Assembly: GCA_020861205.1 (NCBI GenBank)
Contig: JAJBSY010000182.1
Coordinates: forward strand, 1 to 5,295
Direction of reading: 5' to 3'
DNA: 5,295 bases
From: Deltaproteobacteria bacterium
GTDB lineage: Bacteria > Desulfobacterota > Desulfovibrionia > Desulfovibrionales > Desulfovibrionaceae
The notes under the pieces were generated by a model, which saw nothing but the letters and a program-made list of their open reading frames with translations, was not told the DNA's origin and did not search any database. Shown here one piece after another: positions 1-5,295 of this stretch. A program made the translations under genes and the position numbers. Within the stretch, counting starts at the first letter, position 1. Each line of letters starts with the position of its first letter.

Positions 1-999
1 CCGCACATGTATTACACGCACCGGATAAGCGACAGGTTCACCTTCGGGGTTGGGGAGTTCACCCGGTACGGGCTGGGCTTTGAATATCCGCACAACTGGC
101 CGGGCCGGTTCAACATTTACGAAGTTTCCTTGAAATCGGCCTCGGTCAACCCCAACATAGCCTGGGCCGTAACGGACAAGCTCTCCCTGGCGGCCGGGGC
201 GGAAATTGTTTACGTCAACCTGGACTTGAAAAGAAGGGCGCTGGTCGAAAGCGACGTTGCCGGGTTGTACAGTTTCGAGGTGGACAGCAACATTCAGAAG
301 GCGTCCGATACCGGCCTGGGTTGGGACGCGGCCATGCACTATCAGTTCAACGACCGGTGGGCCTTCGGCTTTCTGTACCGCAGCCGGGTGCGGGTGCACG
401 CCAAGGGCGAGGTCGAATACACCATGATGCATTACCAGGGCGTTCCCGTACCCGGGCTGAAGGACCAGGTGGAAGCCGGGTACAAGGAGAATTTCCGCGA
501 CGGCAAGGCGCATTCCATGGTCATCCTGCCGGATTCCTTCAGCGCCGGCATGGCCTTTTCGCCCCTGCCCGAGCTGTCCTTCGAGTTCGCGGCCACCTAT
601 ACCCGCTGGAGCTCTTTCCGCGATTTGAACATCCACGTGCCGCAGCCCGTCGGTGTCTCCACCAGCCACAAACACTGGAAGGACGTGTGGCGCCTCGGGT
701 TCGGCATCGAGTATTCGCCGCTCGACTGGCTCACTCTGCGCGCTGGGTACGTGTTCGACGAGTCGCCCATGCCGACGGGCAACAACCAGGACTATCTCGT
801 CCCGACCAATGACCGCAACATCTGGAGCCTCGGCCTGGGCTTCAGGTGGGACAGCTGGACGGTGGATCTGGCATACGCGTTCATCGACGCGAAGGCCCGC
901 ATCTACCACGAAAACACGGAAACCGGCGTTTTGCGGTCCCGGACGCACGAGAGCAACGCGACGCACATAGGAAGCGTTTCACTCGGCTACAGGTTCTAA
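1..999 (+). CDS. FadL/OmpP1/TodX-family outer-membrane transporter, 5'-truncated by window edge
   Basis: Probable outer-membrane beta-barrel channel for hydrophobic substrates such as long-chain fatty acids or aromatic hydrocarbons. The frame is open from base 1, and the ATG at 7 is internal, so 332 C-terminal residues are visible. FadL proteins usually run to about 400-450 residues; the missing part would hold the signal peptide and the N-terminal hatch with its NPA motif. Family-like stretches, numbered from base 1, are: MYYTHRISDRF at 3-13, followed by YGLG and W-x-GRF; LPDSF at 176-180, followed by a TRWSSF strand; W226-K-D-V-W; LRAGYVFDESPMP at 246-258; and a P-T-N-D-R segment ending at R272. 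Alternating aromatic and polar strands end in GSVSLGYRF, whose terminal Phe is the usual Bam-recognition signal of outer-membrane barrels. The stop codon is TAA at 997-999. Substrate cannot be read from the sequence. Family confidence is high; the physiological role is open. Confidence 0.9.
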   Translation, partial: PHMYYTHRISDRFTFGVGEFTRYGLGFEYPHNWPGRFNIYEVSLKSASVNPNIAWAVTDKLSLAAGAEIVYVNLDLKRRALVESDVAGLYSFEVDSNIQKASDTGLGWDAAMHYQFNDRWAFGFLYRSRVRVHAKGEVEYTMMHYQGVPVPGLKDQVEAGYKENFRDGKAHSMVILPDSFSAGMAFSPLPELSFEFAATYTRWSSFRDLNIHVPQPVGVSTSHKHWKDVWRLGFGIEYSPLDWLTLRAGYVFDESPMPTGNNQDYLVPTNDRNIWSLGLGFRWDSWTVDLAYAFIDAKARIYHENTETGVLRSRTHESNATHIGSVSLGYRF

Positions 1000-1006
1000 T
1001 TCCCGT

Positions 1007-1050
1007 CGGGAGGGGTGAACGGAGCCGTCCGGCGGCGCTTCCCGCTTAAA
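1007..1050 (+). terminator. Imperfect hairpin after the FadL-family gene, weak terminator candidate
   Basis: CGGGAGG at 1007-1013 can pair with CTTCCCG at 1038-1044 (seven pairs, one of them G-U). The stem encloses a small inner GCC/GGC stem at 1024-1033. It begins 8 bases after the stop codon, where a transcript end is expected, but only CTTAAA follows, with no real U-tract. It could stabilise the 3' end or be chance pairing in GC-rich DNA. Confidence 0.3.
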
Positions 1051-1055
1051 TGCCG

Positions 1056-1083
1056 TTGCAAGAAACAAGTATTGTGTTATTAT
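1056..1083 (+). promoter_or_regulatory. Candidate sigma70-type promoter for the sensor kinase
   Basis: TTGCAA at 1056-1061 (4 of 6 to the -35 consensus) is followed after 16 bases by TATTAT at 1078-1083 (5 of 6 to the -10 consensus). An overlapping TATAAG at 1081-1086 is an alternative -10 with a 19-base spacer. It lies in the only clearly A+T-rich patch between the two genes. Transcription would start near 1090, giving the kinase mRNA a leader of about 250 nt. This is motif reading only. Confidence 0.4.
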
Positions 1084-1132
1084 AAGAACGTCCGGGGGAA
1101 GGTTTTCCGGAGCCCGCTATACGGTATAAGAA
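1081..1132 (+). repeat. 8-bp direct repeat TATAAGAA, copies 44 bp apart
   Basis: TATAAGAA occurs at 1081-1088 and again at 1125-1132, a start-to-start distance of 44 bp or about four helical turns. Each copy contains TATAAG, a 5 of 6 match to a -10 element, so they may mark two alternative promoters. The second copy has only a poor -35 (TTTTCC at 1103-1108, 16-base spacer). They could instead be binding sites on the same face of the helix, or chance in an A+T-rich patch. Confidence 0.35.
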
Positions 1133-1143
1133 TAATAGTATAC
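1118..1143. promoter_or_regulatory. Paired small palindromes, operator-like
   Basis: TATAC-G-GTATA at 1118-1128 is a perfect 5+5 inverted repeat around a single base. GTATAC at 1138-1143 is a 6-bp palindrome that shares the TATAC/GTATA half-site. The centres are about 17-18 bp apart, and both sites lie just downstream of the candidate promoter. Two related symmetric sites near a promoter fit a dimeric repressor or activator, but no regulator gene is visible and such A+T palindromes arise easily by chance. Confidence 0.3.
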
Positions 1144-1209
1144 ACCTGACGGCGTTATTGTGGATACTGGTTGCAGTCCGTTCGAGGCGTGAAAACAGTG
1201 GCCGTAACG

Positions 1210-1232
1210 CGCGCCCTCGCAAGCGGGTCGCG
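1210..1232 (+). other. GC-rich bulged hairpin in the presumed kinase leader
   Basis: CGCGCCC at 1210-1216 pairs with GGG at 1225-1227 and CGCG at 1229-1232, giving seven G-C pairs with T1228 bulged and an 8-nt loop. It sits about 110 bases before the kinase start. No U-tract follows, so it is not a standard terminator. No known riboswitch or leader-peptide arrangement was recognised. Confidence 0.3.
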
Positions 1233-1307
1233 TGTTGGCGGATATGGGTACGTTTTTGTGTCATCCGGCGCCGCGCGCATGGGGGAAGAGTGCGCCGGGC
1301 AGAGCCT

Positions 1308-1322
1308 TTAACCGGCCGTTAA
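1308..1322. promoter_or_regulatory. TTAAC-N5-GTTAA palindrome upstream of the kinase start codon
   Basis: TTAACCGGCCGTTAA is a 15-bp element with perfect 5-bp arms around a 5-bp GC core, ending 18 bases before the ATG at 1341. The symmetry fits a dimeric DNA-binding protein. If transcribed, it could also form a weak hairpin near the ribosome binding region. The TAA at 1320-1322 is also the in-frame stop that limits how far upstream the kinase can start. Confidence 0.35.
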
Positions 1323-1340
1323 CGCGTTTCCGGGTATTCA

Positions 1341-4300
1341 ATGAAAGATTTCGGATCAATTCCGCGCCATACCCTTTTCATCGAAGGTATCTTTACGCGC
1401 CTCGGCCTGGGGATGCGGGCCAAGCTCATCACGCTTTTTATTTTCATCAAGGTTCTCCCGCTCATTCTGCTCGCGCTGGTCGCCTGGGGGCAGTCAAGCA
1501 AGATGGGCCGGGATCTCAAGGTCCACACGGACGAGCTGGCCCGGACCCTCGACGAGGCCCTCGTAAAAACCGGTGACATCGCGGTGCACGACGCCGTTGA
1601 AGCCCTTGACGCCAGGGCGACCGAAGACATCGAGCGCACCACCACCGACATCGCCGGCCGGGTTGCGGATTTTCTCTATACCCGCGACGCGGACCTGCGT
1701 TTCGTCGCGAGCCTCAAGCCCGATGCCGCGACGTACCGCTCCTTCGTGGAGAACCTGCGCGGCAATATCGTGCGGCAGGGAAGGTGGGAACTGTCTTCCG
1801 ACGGGAAAAAATGGGTGCCCGTGGACACGCCGCCGCAGGGCCCCGTCATCGTATCGTCGATCAAGGAAAATGACCGCAGCTTCAATTACCGGCAGCCGGA
1901 GGCGTTCCTCTACGAAAGCAGGCCGCTGTATACCGAAATTTCTTTCATCGGCCTGGACGGGAAGGAAAAGATCAAGGTTACGACATCACCGCAAATGGAT
2001 GCGGCGTTGAAGGACGTTTCGATACGCTCCAACACGTACGTCAAGGCGGAGGAATATTTCGCGGCGCTGCAAAAACTCCGCCCCGGCGAGATCTACGTTT
2101 CCGACGTTATCGGGGCGTACGTCGGGTCCCGGGTCATCGGCACCTACACGCCGGAAACCGCCGCCGAGGCGGGGGAAGAGTTCCGGCCTGAAAAATCCGC
2201 CTATGCCGGCATGGAAAATCCTCTGGGCGAACGGTTCAAGGGAATCGTGCGCTGGGGTATGCCCGTCATGGAAAACGGCAAAAAGATCGGGTACGTGACC
2301 CTGGCCCTCGACCATGACCATATCATGGAGTTCACGAACCATATCATCCCCACTTCCCAACGGTACACGGAACTTTCGGACGCCTCCGAGGGGAATTACG
2401 CCTTTATCTGGGACCACAAGGGCAGAAGCATCACCCATGCCCGGCATTTTTCCATCGCGGGGTATGATCCTGAAACGGGCGACCCCCAGGTTCCCTGGCT
2501 GGAGGACCGCATCTACGACGCCTGGCAGGCCAGCGGCAAATCCTATGCCGAGTTCATCAAAGACGTGCCGACCTTCGTGGACCAGTCCGTCAACAGGAAG
2601 CCGGCCCCGGAGCTTACCAGGCAAGGGTTCGTCGGCCTCGACTGCCGGTACCTGAACTTCGCTCCCCAGTGCACGGGCTGGTTCGACCTGACCCGCGAAG
2701 GAGGGTCCGGCTCCTTCGTCATCCTGTGGAGCGGGCTGCGCAAACTCACGACCGCCGCGGCCATACCTTACTATACCGGGCAATACGCCGCGTCCAAGCG
2801 CGGGTTCGGTTTCGTGGCCGTCGGCGCGGGAGTGGACGATTTCCACCGGCCCGCGACCAATACCAAGAAGGTGATCGACACGCTTATCCGGGATACGGAT
2901 AAGCAACTTGACGTCATCGCCGCCCAGACCCAGGAATCCATCAACGACAACCTTTACGAGACGGCGACGCGCCTCGGCGTTTCCACCGGGCTCATGGCCA
3001 TCCTGGTCATCCTGGTCGCCATCTGGATGGCATCGGTGTTCACGCGCAGCATCACCCGCCTTATCGCGGGCATTTCCCGCTTCCGTTCCGGGGAGCGCCA
3101 TTTCCGATTCAACAGCCCCATCAAGGATGAAATGGGCATCCTGGCCGACTCTTTCGACGATATGGCCGACGGGATCGTGGACAGCGTCCAGACGCCCCTG
3201 GTCATCACCGATACGGATCGCAACATCAAATATATGAACGAACAGGGCCTGAAACGCCTGGGCAAGAGGCTGGAGGACGTTTTGGGCCAGCCGTACCAGA
3301 AGTACAGCCTGCACGACCGGCCGGAAGACGATCCCATCACCGCGCTTCTCGAGGGCGGCGAATCGCCGGTGTACCGTTCGGCCATGGGCGGGTATTTCCA
3401 GGATAAGGCCGGGTATCTTCAGGACAAGGAAGAGAACGCCATAGGCTACGTGGTCACCACGACGGACGTCACGGAAATCGTGTCCAGCCAGATGCGCATC
3501 GAGGAGCAGCGCGCGCTGCTCAACACCATATTCTCCTCGTCGCCGGACCTTATCTGGTACAAGAGGGCGGACGGCACCTATCTGGCCGTCAACCCGCGTT
3601 TCGCCTCCCTTGCCGGCCTGACGCCGGGCGAAGTGAGCGGAAAGCGGGCGGAGGACCTTTTCCCTGCCGACATGGCGGCCGGGATCGCGGAACGCGACAG
3701 CAAGGCCCTGGAACAGGGGACCCCCTATTACGCGGAAGAAACGCTCCGCTTTCACGACGGCCACGAGGAGATCGTGGATTCCGTCCGGACGCCCGTTCGG
3801 GATATCGACGGCTCCTGGAGCATTCTCGGCGTGTCGCGCAACGTCACCCGCCGCGTGGAAACGGCGCAGCGCCTGCGCGAGGTGCAGCTCGAGCTGCGTA
3901 ACGCCGTGCGGGCCGCCAACAAGGCGAACGAGTCGAAAAGCGACTTTCTGGCCCGGATGAGCCATGAGATACGAACGCCCATGAACGCCATCATCGGCAT
4001 GACCAACATCGTGAAACGCAAACTGGACAAACGGGCCGACGATGCCGACGGCCTGCAAAGCAATATCACCCAGATCGAGGTTTCGTCCCAGCACCTTCTG
4101 GGCCTGCTCAACGACGTTCTGGACATTTCCAAGATAGAGGCGGGGAAAATCGAGCTTTCCATGGAACCGTTCGACCTTTCCAGGCTTATCGACGCGGTGG
4201 GAGCCATTATCCGGCCCCGTTGCCTGGAGAAGAACATCACGTTTTCCATCGTCCCGGACCTTGGCGGGCACACCGTCTTCATCAGCGACCCGTTGCGGTT

Positions 4301-5087
4301 GCGCCAGGTGCTTATCAACCTGCTGGGCAATGCCGTCAAGTTCACGCCGGAATGCGGCGAGGTCGGCTTATCGGTGGCGCGCAAGGAGGCGGACGGCGAC
4401 AGGGTGCTGTTCGAGTTCGCCGTCCGGGATAACGGCATCGGGATCAACGAGGCGGTCAGGGCGAAGCTGTTCAGCCCCTTCGAGCAGGGAGACAAGCGCA
4501 TTTCACGGCAGTACGGCGGCACGGGGCTGGGGCTTTCCATCAGCAGGAACATCGTGCGGATGATGGGCGGCGATATCGACGTGGAAAGCGAGGAAGGCAA
4601 GGGAAGCGTCTTCATGTTTTCACTCTGGCTGCAACAGGCCGATCTTCCCGGCAGGGTCGAGGCGGGAACCGCCGACAGCGCCGCCCTTTCCGGCAAGCGC
4701 ATCCTGCTCGTGGACGACGTGGCGATCAACCGGATGATCGTGGTGGATCTCCTGAGCACCGTTGACGTGGCGATCGACGAAGCGGACGACGGGGCCGTGG
4801 CCCTGGCGATGGTCGCCGCCTCGCCGGAGGGCTATTACAGCGCGATACTCATGGACGTGCAGATGCCGAACATGGACGGGTACGAGGCGGCCGTGGCGAT
4901 TCGCGCCCTTGACCGCAAAGACGTGATCACCATGCCGATCATCGCCATGACGGCCAACGCTTTCCGCGAGGATGTGGAAAAGGCTTTCGCCAGCGGCATG
5001 ACCGGCCATATGGCCAAGCCCCTGGAATTCGAAAAGCTCGTCCAGACGATCTCGGAACAGATTTTCGGGGAAGCGCCAGGGGAATGA
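1341..5087 (+). CDS. Membrane-bound hybrid sensor histidine kinase (Cache-like sensor, HAMP, PAS-PAS, HisKA, HATPase_c, REC)
   Basis: A 1248-residue inner-membrane kinase that should autophosphorylate on His in response to a periplasmic signal and pass phosphate to its own receiver. Order of parts: TM1 about 28-49; extracytoplasmic Cache-like region about 50-545; TM2 about 546-567; HAMP about 567-615; PAS1 about 612-712; PAS2 about 722-838; short helical linker; HisKA about 864-932 with the phospho-acceptor H875 in SHEIRTP; HATPase_c about 976-1097 with N-box N997, D1030-N-G-I-G, F1044/F1047 and GGTGLGLS at 1059-1066; REC about 1119-1240 with D1125/D1126, phospho-acceptor D1172, T1204 and K1226. 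No Hpt or DNA-binding domain is present, so a separate Hpt protein or regulator is expected. An in-frame TAA at 1320 makes ATG 1341 the first possible ATG, with only a weak GGG at 1332-1334. M25 (1413) is the next ATG but has no properly spaced ribosome site. Ligand unknown. Confidence 0.95.
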   Translation: MKDFGSIPRHTLFIEGIFTRLGLGMRAKLITLFIFIKVLPLILLALVAWGQSSKMGRDLKVHTDELARTLDEALVKTGDIAVHDAVEALDARATEDIERTTTDIAGRVADFLYTRDADLRFVASLKPDAATYRSFVENLRGNIVRQGRWELSSDGKKWVPVDTPPQGPVIVSSIKENDRSFNYRQPEAFLYESRPLYTEISFIGLDGKEKIKVTTSPQMDAALKDVSIRSNTYVKAEEYFAALQKLRPGEIYVSDVIGAYVGSRVIGTYTPETAAEAGEEFRPEKSAYAGMENPLGERFKGIVRWGMPVMENGKKIGYVTLALDHDHIMEFTNHIIPTSQRYTELSDASEGNYAFIWDHKGRSITHARHFSIAGYDPETGDPQVPWLEDRIYDAWQASGKSYAEFIKDVPTFVDQSVNRKPAPELTRQGFVGLDCRYLNFAPQCTGWFDLTREGGSGSFVILWSGLRKLTTAAAIPYYTGQYAASKRGFGFVAVGAGVDDFHRPATNTKKVIDTLIRDTDKQLDVIAAQTQESINDNLYETATRLGVSTGLMAILVILVAIWMASVFTRSITRLIAGISRFRSGERHFRFNSPIKDEMGILADSFDDMADGIVDSVQTPLVITDTDRNIKYMNEQGLKRLGKRLEDVLGQPYQKYSLHDRPEDDPITALLEGGESPVYRSAMGGYFQDKAGYLQDKEENAIGYVVTTTDVTEIVSSQMRIEEQRALLNTIFSSSPDLIWYKRADGTYLAVNPRFASLAGLTPGEVSGKRAEDLFPADMAAGIAERDSKALEQGTPYYAEETLRFHDGHEEIVDSVRTPVRDIDGSWSILGVSRNVTRRVETAQRLREVQLELRNAVRAANKANESKSDFLARMSHEIRTPMNAIIGMTNIVKRKLDKRADDADGLQSNITQIEVSSQHLLGLLNDVLDISKIEAGKIELSMEPFDLSRLIDAVGAIIRPRCLEKNITFSIVPDLGGHTVFISDPLRLRQVLINLLGNAVKFTPECGEVGLSVARKEADGDRVLFEFAVRDNGIGINEAVRAKLFSPFEQGDKRISRQYGGTGLGLSISRNIVRMMGGDIDVESEEGKGSVFMFSLWLQQADLPGRVEAGTADSAALSGKRILLVDDVAINRMIVVDLLSTVDVAIDEADDGAVALAMVAASPEGYYSAILMDVQMPNMDGYEAAVAIRALDRKDVITMPIIAMTANAFREDVEKAFASGMTGHMAKPLEFEKLVQTISEQIFGEAPGE
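1488..2978 (+). other. Extracytoplasmic sensory region of the hybrid kinase, double-Cache-like
   Basis: About 495 residues (50-545) lie between the two membrane helices, larger than an ordinary periplasmic Cache domain. The first part has the helical Y-T-R-D-A-D-L-R-F segment (113-121) typical of the Cache entry helix and ends in GKKIGYVTLALDHDHIMEF (313-331), like the closing strands of a Cache fold. A second part starts near 352 (YAFIWDHKGRS) and runs through a DPETG stretch, a DCRYLNFAPQC segment (434-444), IPYYTGQYAASKRGFGF (475-491) and FHRPATNTKK (501-510). C435 and C444 are the only cysteines outside the membrane and could form a disulfide. The second half resembles, from memory, a conserved module in large deltaproteobacterial sensors. 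The ligand is not known to me. Confidence 0.65.
3390..3431 (+). repeat. Imperfect 21-bp tandem duplication inside PAS1
   Basis: Two adjacent 21-base units, 3390-3410 and 3411-3431, match at 16 of 21 positions and encode GYFQDKA then GYLQDKE (residues 684-697). The reading frame is kept. Three of the five differences are single T/C changes; only the last residue and F/L differ in the protein. It lies in the late beta-sheet part of PAS1, just before the IGYVVTTTDVTEI strand. Confidence 0.6.
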
Positions 5088-5105
5088 TCCGATCGGGGTG
5101 GGGAG

Positions 5106-5129
5106 CGCCCGTCCTGAAGACGGTGGGCG
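5106..5129 (+). other. Imperfect stem-loop just after the kinase stop codon
   Basis: CCGTC at 5109-5113 pairs with GACGG at 5119-5123 around loop CTGAA. Alternatively, CGCCC at 5106-5110 pairs with GGGCG at 5125-5129 outside a GTC/GAC stem, leaving a 3-base bulge. No U-tract follows. It may act as a 3'-end stabiliser together with the stronger hairpin downstream, or be chance pairing. Confidence 0.3.
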
Positions 5130-5177
5130 GCATTCATTGCCGCTGGAAAGCCCAGGGAACGGTCTCCGCCGGCTGAA

Positions 5178-5215
5178 ACGCCCGCCGTGGGAAAACGGCG
5201 GGCGTGTTGCGTTGC
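5178..5215 (+). terminator. Probable kinase terminator: perfect 11-bp GC-rich stem-loop
   Basis: ACGCCCGCCGT at 5178-5188 and ACGGCGGGCGT at 5195-5205 are exact reverse complements around the 6-base loop GGGAAA. The structure begins about 90 bases after the kinase stop codon. The following GTTGCGTTGC is only moderately T-rich, so this is a strong hairpin with a weak U-tract. The perfect stem would also form on the opposite strand, so it could end transcripts from both directions. Confidence 0.7.
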
Positions 5216-5260
5216 GATGCTTGAAGGTTCCCGTCCCGCTGATAGGTGGCTTGCCCGGGT

Positions 5261-5285
5261 AAAACGAACGGCGCCCGAAGGCGGC
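5261..5285 (-). terminator. Possible minus-strand UUCG hairpin with T-run, at window edge
   Basis: Read on the minus strand, CGCC-TTCG-GGCG (5283 down to 5272) gives a 4-bp stem capped by the very stable cUUCGg tetraloop, extended after one mismatch by a G-C pair. It is followed by CCGTTCG and then TTTT at 5264-5261. This could end a minus-strand gene lying beyond the window. The stem is short and context is missing, so this is tentative. Confidence 0.2.
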
Positions 5286-5295
5286 TTTCGTATAC

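Noticed and set aside
321..812. Plus-strand open frame of 163 codons inside the FadL-family gene
   Set aside because: It is out of frame with the clear beta-barrel sequence and its Arg/Ala/Pro-rich translation is typical of a frame shadow.
1001..1011. TCCCG-T-CGGGA inverted repeat right after the FadL-family stop codon
   Set aside because: With a one-base spacer it leaves only a tiny stem once a real loop is allowed, and no T-run follows. The longer pairing at 1007-1044 is a better candidate.
1161..1175. Sigma54-like promoter (TGG...TTGCA)
   Set aside because: The spacing between GG (1162-1163) and GC (1173-1174) is 9 bases rather than the required 10, and the rest of the -24 box does not match.
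1232..1576. GTG-started frame running from the intergenic region into the kinase gene
   Set aside because: Most of it overlaps the kinase TM1 coding region in another frame, there is no ribosome site at GTG 1232, and the product is Arg/Gly/Pro-rich without a motif.
1986..4271. Very long minus-strand open frame (761 codons) opposite the kinase
   Set aside because: Its codons are exactly in register with the kinase codons, so a stop appears only where the kinase uses TTA, CTA or TCA, which are rare here. The frame ends at a kinase TCA codon (1983-1985). The translation shows no recognisable domain, while the plus strand has an unmistakable kinase.
3752..4759. Second long minus-strand open frame (335 codons) opposite the catalytic domains
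   Set aside because: It overlaps the intact HisKA, HATPase_c and REC coding sequence and has a Ser/Arg/Pro-rich shadow composition with no recognisable motif.
5206..5262. Possible tRNA or small RNA between the terminator hairpin and the window end
   Set aside because: There is no cloverleaf pairing or T-loop consensus on either strand; GGTTCCC at 5226-5232 is only a chance resemblance.
5134..5295. Minus-strand open frame of 53 codons from the window edge to a stop at 5134-5136, possibly the end of a convergent gene
   Set aside because: Other minus-strand frames here are open as well because stops are rare in GC-rich DNA, the translation is not recognisable, and the frame would run through the perfect terminator-like hairpin.

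Overview
This is a GC-rich window (roughly 60% G+C by eye) with two genes on the plus strand and little else. The genes suggest a Gram-negative bacterium. The first encodes an outer-membrane beta-barrel with a C-terminal phenylalanine. The second encodes a large membrane-bound hybrid histidine kinase. The kinase's sensory region, HAMP segment and PAS wording resemble proteins I associate with sulfate-reducing Desulfovibrio-like bacteria and relatives (Desulfobacterota). That assignment rests on memory of family sequence style and was not tested by a search.

Layout: (1) 1-999 is the 3' part of a FadL/OmpP1/TodX-family transporter gene; its signal peptide and N-terminal plug lie upstream of the window. 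(2) 1000-1340 is a 341-bp intergenic region. It holds an imperfect hairpin just after the FadL stop, and an A+T-rich patch (about 1056-1168) with a plausible sigma70-type promoter, a direct repeat and small palindromes. Nearer the next gene it has a GC-rich hairpin and a TTAAC-N5-GTTAA palindrome 18 bp before the start codon. (3) 1341-5087 encodes a 1248-residue hybrid sensor kinase: TM1, large Cache-like extracytoplasmic domain, TM2, HAMP, PAS, PAS, HisKA, HATPase_c, REC. All the key catalytic residues appear intact. (4) 5088-5295 is non-coding as far as can be seen. It holds an imperfect hairpin, a perfect 11-bp stem-loop that is probably the kinase terminator, and a possible minus-strand UUCG hairpin at the edge.

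Functionally, the barrel should let hydrophobic compounds cross the outer membrane, and the kinase should sense something in the periplasm and start a phosphorelay. The 341-bp gap and separate promoter signals argue against a simple operon. A link between the two genes is only a hypothesis from adjacency. The kinase has no Hpt domain, output domain or partner regulator in view, so its target is unknown.

I looked for an undescribed system and do not see convincing evidence of one. The most interesting points are the unusually large sensor region with a lone CX8C cysteine pair and the structured intergenic region. There is no CRISPR array, mobile element, tRNA or rRNA that I can support.
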